From Eumeta japonica (Eukaryota > Arthropoda > Insecta > Lepidoptera > Psychidae), in the NCBI GenBank assembly GCA_005406025.1, contig BGZK01001033.1, forward strand, positions 124,001 to 188,000: a DNA stretch of 64,000 nucleotides. Direction: 5' to 3'. Below, one piece after another: positions 58,720 through 64,000 of this stretch; the first letter of the stretch is position 1, and each line of letters opens with the position of its first letter. Position numbers and translations under genes: made by a program. Below the pieces are notes generated by a model. That model ran no database searches and was not told the DNA's origin. It saw nothing but the letters and a program-made list of their open reading frames with translations.

Positions 58720-59270
58720 TTAGTTTTTGTTTCATTAATGTGATGGACCAGGCGCACGCGAAAGGAACGCTTAACGGTAGTAGACTGTAGACTAAATGCA
58801 GTACTGTGATAGTGCAGTGGAGTGCAGGTTTAATGTAGCATGCACCTGCATTAGGCTGTGCCAAAAAAAAAAATCGGAATTTTTTTTTTTCATACTTTCC
58901 GCTCAAAATACCGTAAAAATGTTGAAACAAAAGCCCTTTTCAAACGGGAGTTCGTAATTTTAATTTGAAGAGGTCCTCCATGGAGCCTGAAGTTTTCCTA
59001 TTGAATTAACACGGGGAACATGACTTTTTTCATTATTTACTTCCGCAAGCTTTGAAGATTTTATTTTTTCATTAAATAAACTATTGAACCTTATTTGGCA
59101 TAAATTTTGAACAAAAAATTATATTGGATCAAATTACTACCATCAATCCTTGATTTGTTATGGAGCTTTATAGTATCATTTTTCCCGAAATATCATGTTT
59201 TTTTTTATATTTTTCCGCTAAACTATCCAAGATAGAACAAAACAAATTCTTCTTTCAAAAAGTGACCAAT
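58720..59270. other. AT-rich non-coding DNA with A and T runs
   Basis: A run of eleven A faces a run of eleven T across TCGGAA near 58863-58890. Nothing else recognised. Confidence 0.45.
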
Positions 59271-59284
59271 TAGACTGGTCGATT

Positions 59285-60620
59285 TTCGACCAATCGAATT
59301 GAGACGGCCGTTCGTGGGTCTTCTACACCCTGTTAAGGATGCAGGTACGGGCATGAACCAAAAGCTCGGACCCGGGCTTCTTCTCGCAGGGAACACCATC
59401 CTTGGGCCGGCGGCTGATGTAGTTTGCCTTTTGGTATCTTTCAGGCGTAGACTGGTATGCGCGGTTGAAAGTAACCGCGCACCACCGGGCGCCCCCGAGG
59501 TTATATTGTGTCAGTCAGCGGAGAGGCGAGCGTAGTTGAGCCCGCTGTGCTGCTCGGTGTGTGCCGGTCATTGGCGATCCGTGCGGCAGGAGCTTGGACA
59601 TCCAACAGCAGCTATCACGACGACACGATGGCGGTCCAGATATCTTCGCTCGATTCTTCCTTTCGAGATGTAGTGTTTTTCTCAATATACAATATTACTT
59701 TCTTCTTAATTCAGAGATGACATTTGTTTAGAGGTCACACATGAGGGTTTCAATCGCGGGCGCAAGTGCAATACCAGGCGCCTCGCCATTCGCAGCGTGG
59801 TAGACAGGTAGCGTCGGCCGTATTCAGCGGCCGTCGAGCGCGGAGAGCGGCCGTACCAGTGCGTTTTCGTAAGCACGTCCGTGGTGGCCGCAGTGCCGTC
59901 TCGCCTGCATTTCAATAATTAAAGATGTAGCGACATCGGCTTTGGTGCTATGTTTGTCCGGGGATCTCAATTTTGAGGGTAGTTGCAGCACGCAGGTCGG
60001 TCCGGGGCACGGCGCGCGTATTCGGTAGCACTTACGCGCGCAGGACGGCCTGCGTTAGCCTCCGCGGGCGTCGGGCGCAACCTCAACGGCATTACTAGTT
60101 GCTGGAGGTATTCGCAAAGTCGATCGCACTCGCGGGAGCGGAGGTTGTCCGGAGGGTCGGTGCCACACGTCCGTCAGCTATCAATATCTGCCACCGAATG
60201 TTGAGACGGTCGTGGGTCTTCCACACCCTGTAAGCGGGGGCGGGTACGGGACGGAGGACTTGCCTCATGCCCGGGCGTCTTCTCGTTGGGGATACGACCC
60301 CGACGGTCCAGTGGTGATGGCCCCATTTCAGGGGTCCATACTTGAAGATTTCCCGAGGCAGCCGGAGATCAAGAGGAGTTCTCAGTGGGTACACCGTCAT
60401 CGTCCTCGACCGTCACGGCCGTCTCTGGGAGTGATGGTGAAGTGAAGTGCGCTCTTCGGACCCGCGGTGGTGCGGAGCGCGGGGTAAGGACGGAGAAAGG
60501 ACGCGGCGCGACGACGCGTGTAGCGCTGATGGGCGCACTACGGATACCCGGAGTTATGCGAGCTCACGACGGGCGGGACACGGGCGACCTGCATTGGAAT
60601 GCATTTCGGAAGCAAAACTA
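59285..60620 (+). mobile_element. GC-rich retroelement-like block with an internal duplication
   Basis: Two segments about 900 bp apart are clearly related: 59300-59410 (GAGACGGCCGTTCGTGGGTC, TTCTACACCCTGTTAAGG, CGGGCTTCTTCTCGCAGGG) and 60202-60310 (GAGACGGTCGTGGGTCTTCC, ACACCCTGTAAGCGGG, CGGGCGTCTTCTCGTTGGGG). The block is far more GC-rich than its surroundings and ends by 60620 at an AT-rich TTTATTTATTAAATAAA stretch that may be a tail. Eight overlapping frames of 60-101 codons on both strands carry no domain. I infer 5' or 3' untranslated parts of an R1-clade or similar non-LTR element, two copies in tandem. A host CpG-rich first exon is the main alternative. Confidence 0.5.
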
Positions 60621-60714
60621 ACGCGAATTCATATCTTTATTTATTAAATAAATCTATATGTACAAATCTTGTTATTGTATATATTTTACTATAAAATTGC
60701 ACCGAAAAAGTGAT

Positions 60715-60762
60715 GTTTCCTATATACACATTACGAGTTCACGTAATGTGTGTATAGGAAAC
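60715..60762. repeat. 21 bp inverted repeat with 6-base loop
   Basis: The arms 60715-60735 and 60742-60762 pair with a single mismatch, loop AGTTCA. It sits ~100 bp after the GC-rich retroelement-like block. The arm length resembles a small RNA but the loop is short. Confidence 0.9.
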
Positions 60763-60929
60763 ATAAGATAGTGAATACGTTCACGCCGTTTGTACGTCGG
60801 GGTGCGTAGGAAGTTTTTGTCGCGAAAAATCAATCATATTTTAGTGTGCGATGGGCTTCTTGACTCCTTCGATGATAAGGGTCATTTGCGCTATGGCCCA
60901 TCAAAACAGGCCATTCTATAGAACGCATT

Positions 60930-62265
60930 GAGTCTTGTAGTGAATACGCCTCCCATCAATCATCAAGATGACCAACAGTTGCAGATGATAGTTCTGTTAT
61001 CGATCTTTAGTAGGTATTTTGTTTTTCAACGAAATAATGATATTATATTACTTTTATATTTTGTATTTTTTTTAAGTTTCGTTACCAAAAGGCAAAATAA
61101 AAACCCTCATTGTATCACTATTTCCATCAGTTTGTGTGTTCGTATTTTGTAATCACTTTATTAAGATCAAATCTATTCACAATGCGGAGCTGAAATTTAA
61201 AATATGTATAAAACACTTGTACGCGCTACATAGTTTTGTATTAAATTTGAAGAAATGGACATCTTTCTTATATTGGAATAGAAAAAAAATATCAATTTCT
61301 TTAATCTTTACCAGAACATGACGTTTGATAGCTGATTGAAAATCAAGGATTGTTTTGACAGTTTTTTTATTAGGTAACTTGCTTATGCAGTTTATGTGCA
61401 TTTAACTGCTTTTATTTTTTGAAGTTAAAATTCCTATAGGCATGTTAGTCGATTTTCGGATGGGCAAAATTTTATGAGTTTATATCATCAATTTGCTAAT
61501 GCAGTACATGTGAAAACAATTTTATGCACGATAGGCCATTTTTTTATTTATAAAATCTTATGACTTCGCATCCGATGTGTTTTAACAATATTTAACAGTA
61601 TATCGTATGAAAATGTTTTTGTATACATGTGATAATTGTGTTATTATTATTTTGTTTCATTCAAAAGGCTTAAATTTCGCGTTCCAAATCTAAATATTCA
61701 CGTACACTTTTACTTATTTAGAATTTATTGGGCTTGCACAACCCCCAAACATATGTGTTGATTAATAAATAAATCATATAAAAATTTGATATGATTAATT
61801 GATATGAATAAAAATTTGATAAAGTTTTTTAGAGTGTCGATAGATGTGATCACCAAACTAAATTTTAATTTACGAATTGTGATATTTGAAATTTTGATAT
61901 TACAATTAATTAGACAATTCCGAAAAAAAAATTACGTTTATTTCATAGTGTCAATTTATCTGTCGGCAGTCCCTAATGACTGTCTACTTTTTTTTTCATA
62001 ATCTATTATTTTTAGTATGTAAATTATTTATATTTTGTTAATAAGTATAATGAAATTTAATAAAATTCTTGTGACAAACAAGACATTATATATATTTAGA
62101 TAATTTAGAGAAGAAAAATTTTGTGTTGTGTGTGCTTACTAATCTACCAAATTTTTCTTTACAATACAATTTTATTTCACTACTTCTCTGAAATTAAATT
62201 CATAGCGATACACAAGCACAAAGGTGGCGTTGTCCAGTCATAATACATAAATCGCAACCATTGTA
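60930..62265. other. AT-rich non-coding DNA
   Basis: Short frames (61-74 codons) on both strands without domains. No repeat recognised. Confidence 0.45.
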
Positions 62266-62269
62266 ATTA

Positions 62270-62405
62270 TTCGACATCCATTTTACTTGACGGCCATCCT
62301 TTTAATGAAAATTTGCCAGCGTGTGGGCCGCGGTGGTCATGTTAGTGGCCATCATGGGCCATCTGTGAAACGTTTCATGTTTGTCGGCTTTGTGATGCTT
62401 TAAAT
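62270..62405. other. Island with clustered GCCAT sites
   Basis: GGCCATCC at ~62292, then GGCCATCATGGGCCATCTG at ~62347 give three GGCCATC sites within 75 bp. This is the core bound by YY1/Pho-type zinc fingers of Polycomb response elements. GTGGGCCGCGGTGG lies between. The role is inferred from motif density. Confidence 0.3.
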
Positions 62406-62864
62406 TAATGTACAAAATTGACTTAATAGCGTTAAGTTGTCAGTTTGTTTGTTTTGAACTGTTATTATAGTCTATTGAACCAATAAAACAAGGTGGCAAG
62501 GAGCGAGTGAAGCAAAGAACAGTAGTATGAACTATCAGTGTAGACCTGCAATAGAGTCTAAACTCTACAGTTATACCGTATGTGCACTGCCCAGTACTGG
62601 ATATACCAAATATTGTTAATATTAATTAAACTTATATTAATAAGTATTATAATTAATACTTCATGACCCACCGAGTAACACTAACATTTAATATCGAAAA
62701 TAAGTCTAAAAATGTAGCACACAAAGGTTGTTCAACGCACCCAATTTTCAAATTTCACACGAAATAAATGTGGTAATGGCCGAATGTAAAACAAAATTAC
62801 GGTTATCCATAGTAGCCACGACTTATAACTTTTTTAAAAGTATGCCATTACCATACTGTACACC

Positions 62865-63320
62865 TTCTCGTCCATCACCTCGCCCGGATTCTGCAGAGCG
62901 ATAACCGTGCACGACGTAATCTCGATCCCCGTAACGGTCGTTGCTAATTCGGCCCGAATACGATCTATCAAAATGTCCATTTGTTTCCGAGTCCTGTGTT
63001 AGTTACCGCACCGGGGCCGGTCCTGTCAATTATGTTTTTAAGGGGGGCGACGACACCGGCGCGCAAACAACGCGACATTAGCTCTGATTCGAAGACGGAC
63101 CCTCGTCTACTTGAGACAATGCCTTGATAAATTGCCCGAGCTGACCTCACGTCGAGACGGATTGTGCCCGTGTTAGTTCGCCTTTTGTGCTGTTCTAATT
63201 GATAGTTGATGGCGTTAACAGCTACCGCGGACCCTCACTCCCTTTTTCACTACCCCAAACCCCCCCCTTTCCCGCTCCCACACTCGCCCGGCTAATTCAC
63301 TGTACAGCACTAACAAGATT
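62865..63320. other. Large high-complexity island, strong candidate conserved non-coding element
   Basis: About 450 bp of balanced, non-repetitive sequence. It includes CACGACGTAATCTCGATCCC, CCGCACCGGGGCCGGTCC, CTGTCAATTATG, TTCTAATTGATAGTTGATGG and GTTAACAGCTACCGCGG. It ends in a C-rich tract. The one minus-strand frame (60 codons) lacks a domain. Confidence 0.4.
63253..63273 (-). other. C-rich tract, possible minus-strand G-quadruplex
   Basis: CCCC, AAA, eight C, TTT, CCC. The complementary strand has enough G runs with short linkers for a quadruplex. Confidence 0.45.
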
Positions 63321-63509
63321 AATGTGATGTTAATTGTTTTTCATAACGAAGACTAGTGTTATTCGAAAGATTTACGGATTTTTACTCGAGAATTTGGTCG
63401 CCGCGCCCCCCTTATGGGTATCTACTCCACACTCTTCATCCATAATTTGCTAACACGGTACTTATCGATTTCAACTGATGTAATATAGTTAATTAGGATT
63501 ATTGAAAAT

Positions 63510-63675
63510 TTTAGTTCTTGTCCGCGACTTCGTCTACTCATCCAGTCCATTAGAATATTAAATGAAGGTAAAATCTCTACAGAGAAGAGATAAGAAAATT
63601 TTGATTGACTTTCAAGACGCTGCGTAATACTGCGCAAACAGACATACAGGCAAAGAGACGTACATTAAAAAAAAA
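63510..63675 (+). repeat. RTE-like repeat tail with A-run
   Basis: GTCCGCGACTTCGTCTACTC opens the fragment and ACAGACATACAGGCAAAGAG closes it, followed by eleven A at ~63667. The same two blocks mark the ends of similar fragments at 22.3 and 36.0 kb. Confidence 0.55.
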
Positions 63676-64000
63676 AAGAAGATTTATTGTACTTAAATGT
63701 TTATCTTAGCTCTTGTACTTAAATGTTTAGCTTAAGTTCATCGGTAATTTACATATTTTTCCTTTTTCCTTCTTTATTTTATTATTTACTAATAAATTTC
63801 ACAGGTTAATTTCATGCACTTAATTATATTTTAACACACTTGTCCTCTCGCATGGCATATCAAATCAATGTGTTTGTAATCTAAAACTGCCGTAGTGAAC
63901 GACTTGCGTGACCATTCCGTCTTTTGTTCATGTTTTATTACTGGAGTGTCAGTGATTGTCTTCCTTATTTTGTAGCCATCAGGCTTGCCACATCATATTA

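Noticed and set aside
59299..60647. Eight overlapping frames of 60-101 codons.
   Set aside because: All lie in one GC-rich block on both strands without a domain; treated as one retroelement-like feature.
1..64000. CRISPR arrays, bacterial promoters, ribosome binding sites, riboswitches and terminators.
   Set aside because: No spaced direct-repeat array is present and the sequence is clearly eukaryotic, so these categories do not apply.

Overview
The window reads as insect nuclear DNA, most probably from a moth or butterfly (Lepidoptera). It is AT-rich and has no long open reading frames, no bacterial-type operons and no recognisable host protein-coding exon on either strand. The order is inferred from repeat families that I recall from lepidopteran genomes: a short repeat with a CCCATGGACACTCGC core, a ~600 bp repeat that begins near GGCCAAGTGCG and ends in a CGGAACYCTAAAAA-type sequence, tRNA-derived SINE heads, RTE-like tails, and several mariner subfamilies. 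No database search was possible.

Layout. From 1 to ~14 kb the sequence is AT-rich with few transposons. It is interrupted every 1-3 kb by GC-richer, high-complexity islands of 100-450 bp (about 0.6-0.95, 1.7-1.96, 7.25-7.6, 8.9-9.1, 9.6-9.8, 10.1-10.35, 11.9-12.1, 12.4-12.6 and 13.5-13.7 kb). From 14 to 24.5 kb there is a LINE 3' fragment (14.3-14.8), more islands, an AT-rich repeat array (18.2-19.8), RTE-like debris (21.8-22.7), a SINE (23.2) and a GC-rich block that could be a 5' exon or promoter (24.3-24.5). From 25 to 36 kb lie three dead mariner-family transposons on the minus strand (26.9-27.8, 31.5-32.3, 34.8-35.8), further repeats and a striking set of perfect hairpins. From 36 to 44 kb islands dominate, the largest at 42.17-42.58. 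From 45.2 to 47.3 kb there is a degenerate LINE with endonuclease and reverse transcriptase remnants. From 47.6 to 58.5 kb islands alternate with short repeats, a 176 bp full-length foldback element (52.66-52.83) and a Tc1/mariner-superfamily transposase tail (53.9-54.2). From 59.3 to 60.6 kb lies a GC-rich block carrying a diverged internal duplication, probably a retroelement fragment. The window ends with a large island (62.9-63.3) and another RTE-like tail.

Interpretation. Nothing here works together as a pathway. The simplest reading is a gene desert or large intron beside a developmental regulator: many candidate cis-regulatory islands in AT-rich DNA, with old transposon relics between them. 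That reading is inference and needs cross-species alignment. The best-supported unusual structures are the 176 bp hairpin element, the recurring perfect short inverted repeats, and several dispersed repeat families with copies on both sides of the window.
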